This document shows, piece by piece, positions 35,156 to 44,923 of a stretch of 64,000 nt of DNA (positions within the stretch are counted from its first letter, which is position 1; the number at the start of each line of letters is the position of its first letter). Source of the stretch: Flavobacterium gyeonganense (lineage in GTDB: Bacteria > Bacteroidota > Bacteroidia > Flavobacteriales > Flavobacteriaceae); the NCBI RefSeq assembly GCF_029625295.1, contig NZ_CP121112.1, positions 4,898,001-4,962,000 on the forward strand, in the 5' to 3' direction. Position numbers and translations under genes: made by a program. Under the pieces are notes generated by a model that worked only from the letters and a program-made list of their open reading frames with translations, did not search any database and was not told the DNA's origin.

Positions 35156-35197
35156 AAAATCGACAAGGAATTATTCTTTAATTTATGAAAAATAAGT

Positions 35198-35764
35198 ATG
35201 GAACAGCTTACTCAGTTTATCAGGGATAAAATTAGCATTTCAGATCAAGATTTAAATGCTATATTGCCTTTCTTCAGGACAATTTTTGTTAAGAAAAATG
35301 AACTTGTGGTAAGTCATGGTGAATTTGGTAAACAGCTTTATTTTGTAAAAAAAGGTTGTATCCGCATTTTTTTCATAAATGAAGAAGGACAGGAATCTAC
35401 ACGTTTTCTTGCTTTTGAAAATCATTTTGCTTCGGCATTAGTATCTTTTATTACTAAAGAAGCATCTTTAGAATATGTTCAGGCTCTCGAAGATTCACAT
35501 TTGCTTTACATTGACCAGAGTGATTTTTTCAGCCTTTTAGAAAAATATCCTGTTTGGGAAAAATTCTATCGGAATTATTTAGAATTTGCATACGTTACCA
35601 ATACGAATAGCCTAATGTCATTCATCACCATGGATGCACAAACCCGATATGAAAATCTGTTAAAAGAAAAACCGATCATTGTGAAAAGACTTCCTAATAA
35701 AGTGGTAGCTTCTTATTTGAATATATCACAGGAAACATTAAGCAGATTAAAATCAAAAAAATGA
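35198..35764 (+). CDS. Crp/Fnr family transcriptional regulator
   Basis: 188 residues. An N-terminal cyclic-nucleotide-binding-type jelly roll (about 20-115; NELVVSHGEFGKQLYFVKKG, IRIFFINEEGQESTRFLAFE) is followed by a long helix and a C-terminal helix-turn-helix (about 160-188: LPNKVVASYLNISQETLSRL). Length and layout match the many Bacteroidota regulators that lack the cAMP-binding Arg and whose ligand is unknown. It follows the DUF2798 gene. Its target cannot be deduced here. A strong bidirectional terminator separates it from the GH31 gene. Confidence 0.9.
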   Translation: MEQLTQFIRDKISISDQDLNAILPFFRTIFVKKNELVVSHGEFGKQLYFVKKGCIRIFFINEEGQESTRFLAFENHFASALVSFITKEASLEYVQALEDSHLLYIDQSDFFSLLEKYPVWEKFYRNYLEFAYVTNTNSLMSFITMDAQTRYENLLKEKPIIVKRLPNKVVASYLNISQETLSRLKSKK

Positions 35765-35782
35765 TGGGGATCTGACTGAAAT

Positions 35783-35820
35783 CAAAAAAGCGAAACTTAA
35801 TTAGAGGTTTCGCTTTTTTG
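35783..35820. terminator. Bidirectional terminator between the Crp-type gene and GH31
   Basis: Perfect 14-bp stem CAAAAAAGCGAAAC (35783-35796) / GTTTCGCTTTTTTG (35807-35820), with A and U runs on both sides. It serves the two convergent genes. Confidence 0.9.
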
Positions 35821-35843
35821 ATTTTATATTATCCGGAACAGAA

Positions 35844-38243
35844 TTACTCGCCAATAAGATGAAGCTCATTAAATTCTTTTTCAACGATTAAGAAATGGTT
35901 CGCTTCAAAATCAGTTGCGTTAAATTCAATTTTTTCATTGTCTATTTCAATTTCGGTTACTTTAAAAGGCAGTCCTATAAAATTGATTTTGTATTTAGTA
36001 TATGGCGTTTCATATTTTCCTTCTTTATATAACTGAATAATTACTTCTTTTTCTTTTCCGACACTTCTAAAAGATAAAAAGCTAAAGCGGCCTTTTTTGT
36101 AATCATACCCATCTTGGGCATCTTCATAAACTTCTGATTTTTCTTTTCCGATTTTGAAATAATAATCAAGAACTAATTCATCAAATTCTAACTCTCCAAC
36201 ATATTGCTGTACAGGATATTTAGGAATAATTGATCCTGCTTTTACGAAAACCGGAATTTCATCAAATTTAGAATCAACCCATACTTCTCGTCCTCCTGTT
36301 GCAAATTCATTTGTCCAATAATTGTACCACTCCCCTCTTGGAATATACATACGTCTTCCTACAGCATTAGGCTCCAGAATTGGGCAAACTAATATGTGAT
36401 TTCCGAAGATAAATTCATCATTGCGATAATGTGTCTGAGTATCATCCTGATCATAATATACCAAAGGTTTCAACATAGGAATCCCTTCTTCGATATACTG
36501 CCAGAACATGGTATATAAGTATGGTAATAATTGATAACGAAGACTAACAAATTTTCGGGTAATATTAACTACTTCTTCATCAAAAGCCCAAGGTTCCTGA
36601 TTTCCGTGATCTCCTGAAGAATGTGTTCTACAAAAAGGGTGAAAAACGCCTAACTGAATCCAACGCGCATATAATTCGCCTGTTGGCTGTTCTGCAAATC
36701 CTCCAATATCAGAACCTGTAAAACCCATTCCGGAAATACTCATACGCTGTACCTGAATGTTAGCAATCCATAAATGTTCCCAGGTTGCTACGTTATCACC
36801 AGTCCATGAAGACGTGTAACGCTGAGCACCCGAATAAGCTGATCTGGTAATTACAAAAGGACGCTTTGGATACACAAATCGTTTTACACCATGATAAGTA
36901 GCTCTCGCCATTTGAGTACCGTAAATATTATGTGCTTTTCTGTGACTGCAAGGATTACCATCATAAACGTGGCGTACATCCATTGGGAAAGTTTTATTCG
37001 GAACCTCCATAACAGCAGGTTCGTTCATATCATTCCACACTCCTTTTACCCCAATGTCTGAAATCAATTCCTTAAATAATCCTGCCCACCATTCCCTTAC
37101 TACAGGATTGGTATAATCCGGAAAATTACATTCACCTGGCCATACTTTTCCTTTCATATAAGGTCCGTCTGCCCTTTTACAGAAATAATCTTTTTCAAGA
37201 CCTTCCTGATAAACCCAGTAATTTTTATCAATTTTAATTCCCGGGTCAATGATTACTATTGTTTTAAAACCATCTTCAGCTAATTCAGCAACCATTTTCT
37301 TTGGATCGGGGAAATAATCCTTATTCCATGTAAAACATCGAAAACCATCCATATAATCGATGTCCAGGTATATGGCATCACAAGGGATTTTAAGTTCCCT
37401 GAATTTTGAAGTGATTTCTTTTACTTTACTCTCCGGATAATAACTCCATTTACACTGGTGGTATCCTAAAACCCAAAGCGGCGGCAATTCCGGCTTACCG
37501 GTTAAATCGGTGTAAGTCGTAACTACATCCTGCATTTGAGGTCCGTAAATGAAATAATAATTCATTTCGCCACCTTCACTCCAGAAACTGGTTACATTTC
37601 TTCTTTCCTGACAAAAGTCAAAAAAAGTACGGAATGTATTGTCAAAGAAAATACCGTAAGATTGTTTATTATGTAAGCCAATATAAAAAGGAACTACCTT
37701 ATACAAAGGCTCCTGATCTTTATGATATGCGTATTGGTCGGTAGCAAAATTTTCTACTCTTTTGCCTTTTAAATTCATTTGAGTGGCTTTATCGCCAAGA
37801 CCGTAAAAACATTCGCCATCTTTTGATGATTTACTCATTTTTACAATATTTCCGCCATATTCGTAGCTTTCTTCCCAATGAAAACCAAGTTCGTCTTCGA
37901 GAATTAAAAAGTCATTTAAATCATAAATTGACAAGCGAAGATCTGCCTTTTTAATTTTGCATTTTACTTTGCTGGTCCTGATTTCAAAATGATTTTCTTC
38001 TTCGGAAACATTCAAAAAATTATAACCATGCAGCTGACTTTTATCAATAGCATACGAAAAATCATTACTGAAATAGCCTTTTGTAGTAAAACGAAAACGA
38101 ATTAAACTATCCCTGAGAATGGTTACTTTTAAAATTACGTTATTGTCTGTATTAAAAGAAATGGAATCGCCTTCATGTTCATACGAAACTACTTTTGATG
38201 GAAATAAATTACCCTTGTATTCTAGTGCGGTATTTGTAATCAT
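35844..38243 (-). CDS. GH31 alpha-glucosidase
   Basis: 799 residues with no signal peptide, so probably cytosolic. N-terminal beta-sandwich (to about 230), catalytic barrel with PPLWVLGYHQCKWSYYPE, and the nucleophile block GVWNDMNEPAV (Asp near 405). Further blocks are RPFVITRSAYSGAQRY, SWTGDNVATWEHL (acid/base Asp), GSDIGGFAEQPTGELYARW and FCRTHSSGDHGNQEPW. The protein ends in C-terminal sandwich domains. It hydrolyses terminal alpha-glucosidic bonds. Next to glgB, glgC and glgA on the same strand it probably takes part in glycogen or maltodextrin turnover. It is 200 nt downstream of glgB. Confidence 0.93.
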   Translation of the reverse strand: MITNTALEYKGNLFPSKVVSYEHEGDSISFNTDNNVILKVTILRDSLIRFRFTTKGYFSNDFSYAIDKSQLHGYNFLNVSEEENHFEIRTSKVKCKIKKADLRLSIYDLNDFLILEDELGFHWEESYEYGGNIVKMSKSSKDGECFYGLGDKATQMNLKGKRVENFATDQYAYHKDQEPLYKVVPFYIGLHNKQSYGIFFDNTFRTFFDFCQERRNVTSFWSEGGEMNYYFIYGPQMQDVVTTYTDLTGKPELPPLWVLGYHQCKWSYYPESKVKEITSKFRELKIPCDAIYLDIDYMDGFRCFTWNKDYFPDPKKMVAELAEDGFKTIVIIDPGIKIDKNYWVYQEGLEKDYFCKRADGPYMKGKVWPGECNFPDYTNPVVREWWAGLFKELISDIGVKGVWNDMNEPAVMEVPNKTFPMDVRHVYDGNPCSHRKAHNIYGTQMARATYHGVKRFVYPKRPFVITRSAYSGAQRYTSSWTGDNVATWEHLWIANIQVQRMSISGMGFTGSDIGGFAEQPTGELYARWIQLGVFHPFCRTHSSGDHGNQEPWAFDEEVVNITRKFVSLRYQLLPYLYTMFWQYIEEGIPMLKPLVYYDQDDTQTHYRNDEFIFGNHILVCPILEPNAVGRRMYIPRGEWYNYWTNEFATGGREVWVDSKFDEIPVFVKAGSIIPKYPVQQYVGELEFDELVLDYYFKIGKEKSEVYEDAQDGYDYKKGRFSFLSFRSVGKEKEVIIQLYKEGKYETPYTKYKINFIGLPFKVTEIEIDNEKIEFNATDFEANHFLIVEKEFNELHLIGE

Positions 38244-38443
38244 ATGAGTAATGGATTAAATTTAATGCTGCTGCCTTTAGTTTCAAACTTACAAAAAAAC
38301 TTAGTAATACCCTATGAATAAAAGGTTTATTAACGAAAACGTTTTTTCTGACTGAGTGATAATTTAGATATTAAAAAAACATCAATTCAGTAATTTAGAA
38401 CCTTAAAAATAAAAAAATCACAGCACGCTGACAGCTATACTTT

Positions 38444-40348
38444 TTATACAAAAGAATAAACCGTAACACTTAGAGGAGGCAAAGTTAATTCCACTGAAAA
38501 ATCTCTTCCATCGTAAGGATAAGATTCTATTTCCAAAGTTCCGGGATTACTTACTCCACTTCCGCTATAAACAGGAGAATCAGTGTTGAATATTTCTTTT
38601 AATTTTCCTTTCTGAGGAATTCCAATTCTATAATTCTCACGAACAACCTGAGTAAGATTACAAACAATAATCAAATTTTCCTGAGGATTATTTCCTTTTC
38701 GGATATACGATATAACAGCATTTTGATGATCTGAATAGTTGATCCATTCAAAACCTTCCCCGTTAAATTGTTTTTCATATAAAGCAGGCTGTGATTTATA
38801 CAATTGATTCAAATCGGTAATGATTTTTTTTATTCCTGAATGATAGTCGTATTGCAATAAATGCCAGTCCAGACTGTTTTCAAAATTCCATTCGGCAGTC
38901 TGTCCAAATTCAGATCCCATAAACAACAATTTGGTTCCGGGATGCGTAAACATATAGCCGTAGAGCAGTCTTAAATTGGCAAATTTCTGCCATTCGTCAC
39001 CCGGCATTTTATATAGAATAGATTGCTTTCCATAAACCACTTCGTCATGTGAAAAAGGCAGCATGAAATTTTCGGTAAAAGCATAGGTCATCGAAAAAGT
39101 CAAATCATTTTGATGGTATTTCCTGTAAACCGTTTCTTTTTGAAAATATTTTAAAGTATCATGCATCCAGCCCATCATCCATTTCATTCCAAAGCCTAAA
39201 CCTCCCGTAAATGTAGGTCTGGAAACCATTGGAAAAGAAGTACTTTCTTCTGCAATCGTTTGGACCCCCTCAAAATTAGCGTAAATCACTTCATTAAATT
39301 CCTTCAGAAAACTAATGGTTTCTAAATTTTCATTTCCTCCATAAATATTAGGCTCCCATTCACCGTCGTTTCTTGAATAATCCAAATAAAGCATTGAAGC
39401 TACAGCATCAACACGCAAACCATCAACATGATATTTTTGAAGCCAAAAAACAGCATTACTGATCAGAAAAGCCCTGACTTCATTACGCCCGTAATTAAAA
39501 ACAAGGCTCTTCCAGTCGGGATGATACCCCTTTCTTCGATCCGGATGTTCGTATAAATACGAGCCGTCAAAAAAACCTAAACCATGTGCATCATCAGGGA
39601 AATGTGACGGAACCCAGTCGAGAATCACTCCAATACCCGCCTCATGTAGTTTATCAACCAAAACCATAAAATCCTGAGGCTTGCCAAAACGGGAAGTTGG
39701 AGCAAAATATCCAACCAGCTGATAACCCCATGAAGGATCATAAGGATACTCCATAACCGGCATAAATTCTACGTGTGTAAAACCTGTTTCTTTAACATAA
39801 GCGACCAAATCATCCGCCAGTTCCAGATAGGTTAAGAACTTATTGTCATTACCACGTTTCCAGGAGCCTAAATGCACTTCATAAACAGAATATGGTTTAT
39901 CCAATGCATTGTGTTCTTCACGCGACTTCATCCAACTTTCGTCTTTCCAATTATAATCTAAATCCCACACTACAGAAGCGGTATGGGGTGGTTTTTCACA
40001 GTATAATGAAAAAGGATCTGCTTTTTCGGTTACAATTCCGTTAATATTAGATTGAATTTTATATTTATAAAGTGTCCCTTTATCTAAATTTGGAATAAAG
40101 CCTTCCCAAATACCTGATGAATCCCAACGCACCTGCAGCATATGTTGCCCCTGAGTCCAGTAGTTAAAATCCCCGACAACTGAAACGGATTGAGCTGTTG
40201 GCGCCCAGACAGCAAAATATACGCCTTTTATCCCATCGATTTCAATTAAGTGTGCACCCAGTTTTTCATATAACTTAAAGTGTTTTCCCGCTTTGAACAA
40301 ATCGATATCAAAATCAGTAAATAGAGAATGCGTAATAACGTTGGACAT
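38444..40348 (-). CDS. glgB: 1,4-alpha-glucan branching enzyme
   Basis: 634 residues, cytosolic. It has an N-terminal CBM48 (about 25-115; VYFAVWAPTAQSVSVVGDFN) and a GH13 barrel: VHLGSWKRG, WVPSHFPDDAHGLGFFDG, VDGLRVDAVASMLYLDYSR (nucleophile D314), TIAEESTSFP (acid/base E367/E368), FMLPFSHDEVVYGK. A C-terminal all-beta domain follows. It creates alpha-1,6 branches in glycogen. It is slightly shorter than the long E. coli type because the extra N-terminal module is missing, which is usual in this phylum. It is followed by GH31 and preceded by glgC across a repeat-like spacer. Confidence 0.96.
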   Translation of the reverse strand: MSNVITHSLFTDFDIDLFKAGKHFKLYEKLGAHLIEIDGIKGVYFAVWAPTAQSVSVVGDFNYWTQGQHMLQVRWDSSGIWEGFIPNLDKGTLYKYKIQSNINGIVTEKADPFSLYCEKPPHTASVVWDLDYNWKDESWMKSREEHNALDKPYSVYEVHLGSWKRGNDNKFLTYLELADDLVAYVKETGFTHVEFMPVMEYPYDPSWGYQLVGYFAPTSRFGKPQDFMVLVDKLHEAGIGVILDWVPSHFPDDAHGLGFFDGSYLYEHPDRRKGYHPDWKSLVFNYGRNEVRAFLISNAVFWLQKYHVDGLRVDAVASMLYLDYSRNDGEWEPNIYGGNENLETISFLKEFNEVIYANFEGVQTIAEESTSFPMVSRPTFTGGLGFGMKWMMGWMHDTLKYFQKETVYRKYHQNDLTFSMTYAFTENFMLPFSHDEVVYGKQSILYKMPGDEWQKFANLRLLYGYMFTHPGTKLLFMGSEFGQTAEWNFENSLDWHLLQYDYHSGIKKIITDLNQLYKSQPALYEKQFNGEGFEWINYSDHQNAVISYIRKGNNPQENLIIVCNLTQVVRENYRIGIPQKGKLKEIFNTDSPVYSGSGVSNPGTLEIESYPYDGRDFSVELTLPPLSVTVYSFV

Positions 40349-40353
40349 ATTTT

Positions 40354-40485
40354 AATTAGTAATTAGTGACTAGTACTTAGCAATTAGTTGTTTTTTAGTT
40401 TTAATAATTAGTTCTTAGTCTTTTGTGATTATTATAAAGCATACTCTTTACTAATCACTAATCACTAAGTACTAAGTACTAAACA
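40354..40485. repeat. Inverted array of TAATTAGT/ACTAAG-type repeats between glgB and glgC
   Basis: The left arm (40354-40380, AATTAGTAATTAGTGACTAG, then TACTTAG) is nearly the reverse complement of the right arm (40448-40484, TTACTAATCACTAATCACTA, then AGTACTAAGTACTAA). Each arm is itself made of tandem 7-8 nt units. The middle holds more TTAGT/TTAGTTCTTAG units. This could form a long imperfect hairpin in the glgC-glgB message. No protein is encoded. Confidence 0.6.
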
Positions 40486-41766
40486 TTAATCTATCCTGAA
40501 ATTATCCGGAAGAATAGCTCCTTTTTTAATCACAACAATCCCGTCCTTTATAGTGTACAATTCATTTGTAAAATTTTCCAGATGAGTACCTCCGTTGATG
40601 TGGACATTGTTACCAATACGTACATTTTTATCAACTAAAGCATTTTTAATAAAACAGTTCTCTCCTATGCCGATTTGGATTGTATTGTTCAGGGAATCCT
40701 GATTCATCTCATCAATATCCTGATAAAAATCGTTACCCATAACATACGAATGCTGGATTACTGTTCCGTCTCCAATTCTGGAACGAATTCCAATTACAGA
40801 TTTTGATATTTCGTTTGCATTGATAATGCACCCTTCAGAAATTAAAGACTGATTTATATTCGAGTTTCTGTATTTTGAAGGAGGAAGTAATCTCGGACGT
40901 GTAAAAATTTTACTGTAGTTGTCAAACAGGTTAAATTCAGGAATATCGTCTGTAAGACCAATATTTGCTTCGAAAAAAGAATCAATGTTTCCTATATCTG
41001 TCCAATAGCCTTCATATTGATAGCTAAGTATCTTATGCTTGCCTACTGCCTGCGGAATGATTTCTTTTCCAAAATCCTTGGTATCCGGATCCGCCATCAA
41101 TTCCTCCAGTAACTGACGGTTAAAAATATATATTCCCATAGAAGCCAGATACTTTTTACCTTTTTCCTGCATTTGCTCGCTCACTTCAGATTCCCATTCC
41201 GGCAAAAGTGAAGCGTGTGGTTTTTCGATAAAAGCTTCAATACAACTTTCATTATTTGCTTTAAGAATTCCAAAATCCGGTGCGTCTTTTGCATTAACCG
41301 GTAAAGTAGCGATAGAAATAGGAGCGCCAGATGCGATATGGGCATCCAGCATCTCGTTGAAATCCATCTGATATAACTGATCACCAGATAAAATCAGAGC
41401 ATATTCAAAATCATGTTTTACGAAATGTGACATACACTGACGAACAGCATCAGCAGTACCCTGAAACCAGGTTGGATTATCAGGGGTTTGTTCAGCAGCC
41501 AAAATATCTACAAAAGATTCACTAAAAATACTGAAATTAAAAGTGTTTTTAATATGAGCATTCAAAGAAGCCGAGTTAAACTGCGTCAATACAAATATTT
41601 TAAAAATATCTGAATTGATACAGTTGGAAATAGGAATATCAACTAATCTGTATTTGCCACCAATAGGAACGGCAGGTTTAGACCTCGTTTCTGTTAACGG
41701 ATACAAACGCGATCCCTGACCACCCCCTAAAATAATTGCAACTACTCCTTTTTTGTTAACTTTCAT
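40486..41766 (-). CDS. glgC: Glucose-1-phosphate adenylyltransferase (ADP-glucose pyrophosphorylase)
   Basis: 426 residues. The N-terminal nucleotidyltransferase domain starts VVAIILGGGQGSRLYPLTET and has RSKPAVPIGGKYRLVDIPIS and LILSGDQLYQMDF. The C-terminal left-handed beta-helix contains IGIGENCFIKNALVDKNVRI. It makes ADP-glucose for glycogen synthesis. It overlaps glgA by 11 nt (glgA stop at 41756, glgC start at 41766), so the two are translationally coupled. Length and motifs are complete. Confidence 0.96.
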   Translation of the reverse strand: MKVNKKGVVAIILGGGQGSRLYPLTETRSKPAVPIGGKYRLVDIPISNCINSDIFKIFVLTQFNSASLNAHIKNTFNFSIFSESFVDILAAEQTPDNPTWFQGTADAVRQCMSHFVKHDFEYALILSGDQLYQMDFNEMLDAHIASGAPISIATLPVNAKDAPDFGILKANNESCIEAFIEKPHASLLPEWESEVSEQMQEKGKKYLASMGIYIFNRQLLEELMADPDTKDFGKEIIPQAVGKHKILSYQYEGYWTDIGNIDSFFEANIGLTDDIPEFNLFDNYSKIFTRPRLLPPSKYRNSNINQSLISEGCIINANEISKSVIGIRSRIGDGTVIQHSYVMGNDFYQDIDEMNQDSLNNTIQIGIGENCFIKNALVDKNVRIGNNVHINGGTHLENFTNELYTIKDGIVVIKKGAILPDNFRID

Positions 41767-43183
41767 TTTTCTGAATTATTTGGTTATATGTTTCGATGTA
41801 TTCTTGGCAAACTCTTTCCCAGGAATGATCAGTAGCCATTCCTTTCTTTATTATTTTATTAAACCCAGTTTTATCATCATACAAATTTACAGCGCGATTA
41901 ATTGAATAACAGACATCCTCAACCGACGCCTGATTGTGGCAGATTCCGTTTCCATCATCGCCAAAATCAATTACCGTATCCCTCAAACCTCCTGTTCTTC
42001 TTACAATTGGAACTGTTCCGTAACGCAGTGCATACATTTGGTTTAATCCGCAGGGTTCTACCCTTGAAGGCATTAATATAAAATCAGAACCTGCATAAAT
42101 TAAATGGGCCAGTTCTTCATTATATCCAATGAAAACATTGTAATTCCCTTTATAATCGTTTTGCAACTGCAATAATTGTGTTTCAATATCAGGATTTCCT
42201 GATCCCAAAATCAGGATATTGATATTTTCAAAATTTTCAGACAGCGCGATTGCGGAAGCCTGAGGCAAAAGATCGCCGCCCTTTTCATCGAATAATCTTC
42301 CAATAAAACTAAACAAAGGTTTTGATGAATCTAATTCGAATCTTTCACATAGCCTTTCCTTATTTTTTTGTTTTCCAAATTCAAAATTATCAATTGAATA
42401 ATGGGATTCCAGCATTTTATCTGTGAAAGGATTCCAAACTTCAATATCTATTCCGTTTAAAATTCCTTTTGATTTGCTTCGCATTTGATTGAATAACGAT
42501 TCCAGTCCGTTTGCCGAAACATTAATTTCATCCAGATAACTCGGAGAAACTGTCGTCACCGCATCAGCACATTTAACCGCTACAGCCAGTGAATTTAAGG
42601 AATTATCCCATTCCAGAAAACCTGCATGACGTACATCAAACTCTGGGATATAATGCATTTTATCATGACCAAACCATCCCTGATACAACCCGTTATGAAT
42701 GGTGATAACGGTTCTGATCTTGCTTACAGCTTCATATTTATAACTAAATTGAAGCATAAACGGAATTAAACCTGTATGATGATCGTGACAGTTGATCACG
42801 TCGGGAATTACATTCTTAGCCAAAATCCAGTCTAAAGTGGCAATCTGAAAAGATAAAAAACGTTCGATATCATCTTCATATCCATAAACATTCGGACGGT
42901 CAAATAACTCCTTAATTTCAATCAGATATAATTCATACCCAAGTTTATTAGTTGTTTCCTTTAGAACATTATAAGTAAATATAAAATTACCTAAAACAAC
43001 ATTGTCTGAATGTACGGTTTCAAAATCATTTTCATGTTTAAACTTTGTATCATATGCAGGAACCACTACTCTTACCTGATGCCCGGCATTTTGCTGATAC
43101 TTCGGCAATGCCCCGACAACATCGGCTAATCCGCCAACTTTGGCCATTGGGTAACATTCTGCACTAAGATGAAATATTTTCAT
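41756..43183 (-). CDS. glgA: Glycogen synthase
   Basis: 475 residues of the GT5 type. The N-terminal glycosyl-acceptor domain begins MKIFHLSAECYPMAKVGGLA, DVVGALPKY with the KxGGL motif for ADP-glucose binding. The C-terminal domain has FIGRLFDEKGGDLL and MPSRVEPCGLNQMYALRYGT (the conserved E-x7-E region). It transfers glucose from ADP-glucose to the growing alpha-1,4-glucan in the cytosol. It is the first gene of the minus-strand glgA-glgC-glgB-GH31 group and divergent from the alpha/beta hydrolase gene. Confidence 0.96.
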   Translation of the reverse strand: MKIFHLSAECYPMAKVGGLADVVGALPKYQQNAGHQVRVVVPAYDTKFKHENDFETVHSDNVVLGNFIFTYNVLKETTNKLGYELYLIEIKELFDRPNVYGYEDDIERFLSFQIATLDWILAKNVIPDVINCHDHHTGLIPFMLQFSYKYEAVSKIRTVITIHNGLYQGWFGHDKMHYIPEFDVRHAGFLEWDNSLNSLAVAVKCADAVTTVSPSYLDEINVSANGLESLFNQMRSKSKGILNGIDIEVWNPFTDKMLESHYSIDNFEFGKQKNKERLCERFELDSSKPLFSFIGRLFDEKGGDLLPQASAIALSENFENINILILGSGNPDIETQLLQLQNDYKGNYNVFIGYNEELAHLIYAGSDFILMPSRVEPCGLNQMYALRYGTVPIVRRTGGLRDTVIDFGDDGNGICHNQASVEDVCYSINRAVNLYDDKTGFNKIIKKGMATDHSWERVCQEYIETYNQIIQKNES

Positions 43184-43314
43184 TAAGACGGCTGTTTTAT
43201 AAAATTGGTACTAAATCAAATTAATACGTAAATTGCTATTATTCTGTAATTTTATGTTTTTTAAATTTAGGAAAAAACTTAGTAGAATTTAGCTCCAAAA
43301 TAAAAATTATCATT

Positions 43315-44178
43315 ATGCCAAAAAAAACACCAAATCCTGTAAAATCCTTAAAAATCCCCTTGTTTATTATTATTTCTGCGAAATTATGTGCCATTGTTTC
43401 CCAAAAACTCGTAACTGCTTATGCAGCAAAACTTTTTACAACACCTGTAAAACATAAAATTCCGAAAAGAGAATTAAAAATGGATTCTGAAAGCATCCAG
43501 AATACAATTCATATTCCGGCAATTGATAAAAACATTAGGGTTTATGAATATGGTAAAAGCAAAAAGAAAGCATTGCTTGTTCATGGCTGGTCAGGACGCG
43601 GAACACAATTATTCAAAATTGCAGATTCACTTTTAGAACACGGGTATTCAATTGTAAGTTTTGACGCTCCGGCTCACGGAAAATCGAAAGGCAGCACAAC
43701 TATAATGTCTGAATTTATAACATCGATTTTAGAAATAGAAAAACAATACGGGCCATTTGAAATTGCAATAGGTCATTCATTAGGCGGCATGTCTGTTTTG
43801 AATGCCATTAAAAACGGCTTGAATGTAAAAAAGGCTGTTATTATTGGCAGTGGCGATATTGTACAGGATATTTTAGATGAATTTGTTTCGAAATTGAGAT
43901 TAAAACCCGAAATTAGTAATCGCCTGCGTGATTATTTTGAAAATAAATATCAGGTAAAAATGGATGACTTCTCAGCGTATCAGGCTGCTAAAAAAATAGC
44001 AATTCCTATTTTGGTGATTCATGATAAAAATGATCCGGAAGTTCCTGTAAAAGCAGGAATTCATATTCATGAAAACCTTCAAAAGGGGAGTTTATTTTTG
44101 ACAGAAGGCCTTGGTCACCGAAAGATATTGGGAAATCATGACGTAATTAAAAAAATTATTGAATTCACAATTAACTAA
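43315..44178 (+). CDS. Alpha/beta hydrolase, substrate unknown
   Basis: 287 residues. An N-terminal amphipathic/hydrophobic stretch (PLFIIISAKLCAIVSQ) may anchor it to the membrane; it is not a normal signal peptide. The catalytic fold follows: LLVHGWSGRGTQLFKIADSL (oxyanion), AIGHSLGGMSVLNAI (nucleophile Ser), IHDKNDPEVPVKAG (Asp), GLGHRKIL (His). All three catalytic residues are present. Substrate cannot be predicted. It is followed 7 nt later by the endonuclease III gene, and the two are probably cotranscribed by chance of arrangement. Confidence 0.85.
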   Translation: MPKKTPNPVKSLKIPLFIIISAKLCAIVSQKLVTAYAAKLFTTPVKHKIPKRELKMDSESIQNTIHIPAIDKNIRVYEYGKSKKKALLVHGWSGRGTQLFKIADSLLEHGYSIVSFDAPAHGKSKGSTTIMSEFITSILEIEKQYGPFEIAIGHSLGGMSVLNAIKNGLNVKKAVIIGSGDIVQDILDEFVSKLRLKPEISNRLRDYFENKYQVKMDDFSAYQAAKKIAIPILVIHDKNDPEVPVKAGIHIHENLQKGSLFLTEGLGHRKILGNHDVIKKIIEFTIN

Positions 44179-44185
44179 AACTGTC

Positions 44186-44836
44186 ATGGATTTATTTGGA
44201 GAAACGAGAAACTGGGAACAGGATTTAAAACCTATTTTAAAAAAATATAAAGGAAAAAAACATCCTTTGGACTATGAAAACACATATCAGTTACTGGTGA
44301 TGGTTGTACTGTCGGCACAAGATTCTGATGCGAATATCAACAACATCGCTCCTGCCCTTTTTGCTGAGTTTCCAACCCTAAAAAGTCTTTCAAAAGCAGA
44401 TTCGGAAACTTTTATGCCCTATGTAAGTAAAGTTCGGAATCACGCTACCAAAACCAACTGGCTTCTTGAAATCGCCAAAACGATTCAAAATGATAAAGAT
44501 ATTCCACTTACCCTAAATGGATTAACAGCATTGAAAGGTTTGGGAAGAAAATCTGCCAATGTGATTTTAAGGGAAACCGGTCACCCACCAGAAGGTATTA
44601 TTACCGATTTACATGTGATTCGTGTTGCTCCAAGACTTGGTATTGTAAAAGAAAGCAAGGATGGTAATAAGGTCGAGAAACAACTGATGGAAGTTTTACC
44701 CAAAAAAATCTGGTCAGAAATTGGTATGGCAATCTCATTTCACGGAAGGGAAACCTGCAGGCCAAAACCTAAATGTGAAGAATGTATTTTGAAGGATATT
44801 TGTTATTATTTTCTACATCTTAAAAATGGAATTTGA
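44186..44836 (+). CDS. nth: Endonuclease III-type DNA glycosylase/AP lyase
   Basis: 216 residues from the ATG at 44186; a TTG at 44159 would overlap the upstream gene and adds nothing conserved. The helix-hairpin-helix LNGLTALKGLGRKSANVIL (with the catalytic Lys) and the catalytic Asp in IITDLHVIRVAPRLG are present. The C-terminal iron-sulfur cluster motif reads CRPKPKCEECILKDIC, that is C-x5-C-x2-C-x5-C. E. coli Nth has C-x6-C-x2-C-x5-C, so the first spacing is one residue shorter. It removes oxidised pyrimidines and cuts at abasic sites. Overall length and motifs are complete. Confidence 0.92.
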   Translation: MDLFGETRNWEQDLKPILKKYKGKKHPLDYENTYQLLVMVVLSAQDSDANINNIAPALFAEFPTLKSLSKADSETFMPYVSKVRNHATKTNWLLEIAKTIQNDKDIPLTLNGLTALKGLGRKSANVILRETGHPPEGIITDLHVIRVAPRLGIVKESKDGNKVEKQLMEVLPKKIWSEIGMAISFHGRETCRPKPKCEECILKDICYYFLHLKNGI

Positions 44837-44892
44837 TTAATCTATCTCTTTAATTATAAAAAATATCACCATTAGTTTTTTTAGACAATATT

Positions 44893-44910
44893 TATCGTAA
44901 TATTGCAATA
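44893..44910. promoter_or_regulatory. ArsR operator-like sequence, copy 1
   Basis: TATCGTAATATTGCAATA, an imperfect 18-bp palindrome (14 of 18 positions symmetric). It lies 13 nt upstream of the arsR ATG. An identical 18-mer precedes the DUF6428 gene. Confidence 0.7.
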
Positions 44911-44923
44911 TAAAAATAAAAAA

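Noticed and set aside
40354-40485. Possible CRISPR-like array in the glgC-glgB spacer
   Set aside because: The units are 7-8 nt long without spacers, and the two halves are inverted relative to each other.
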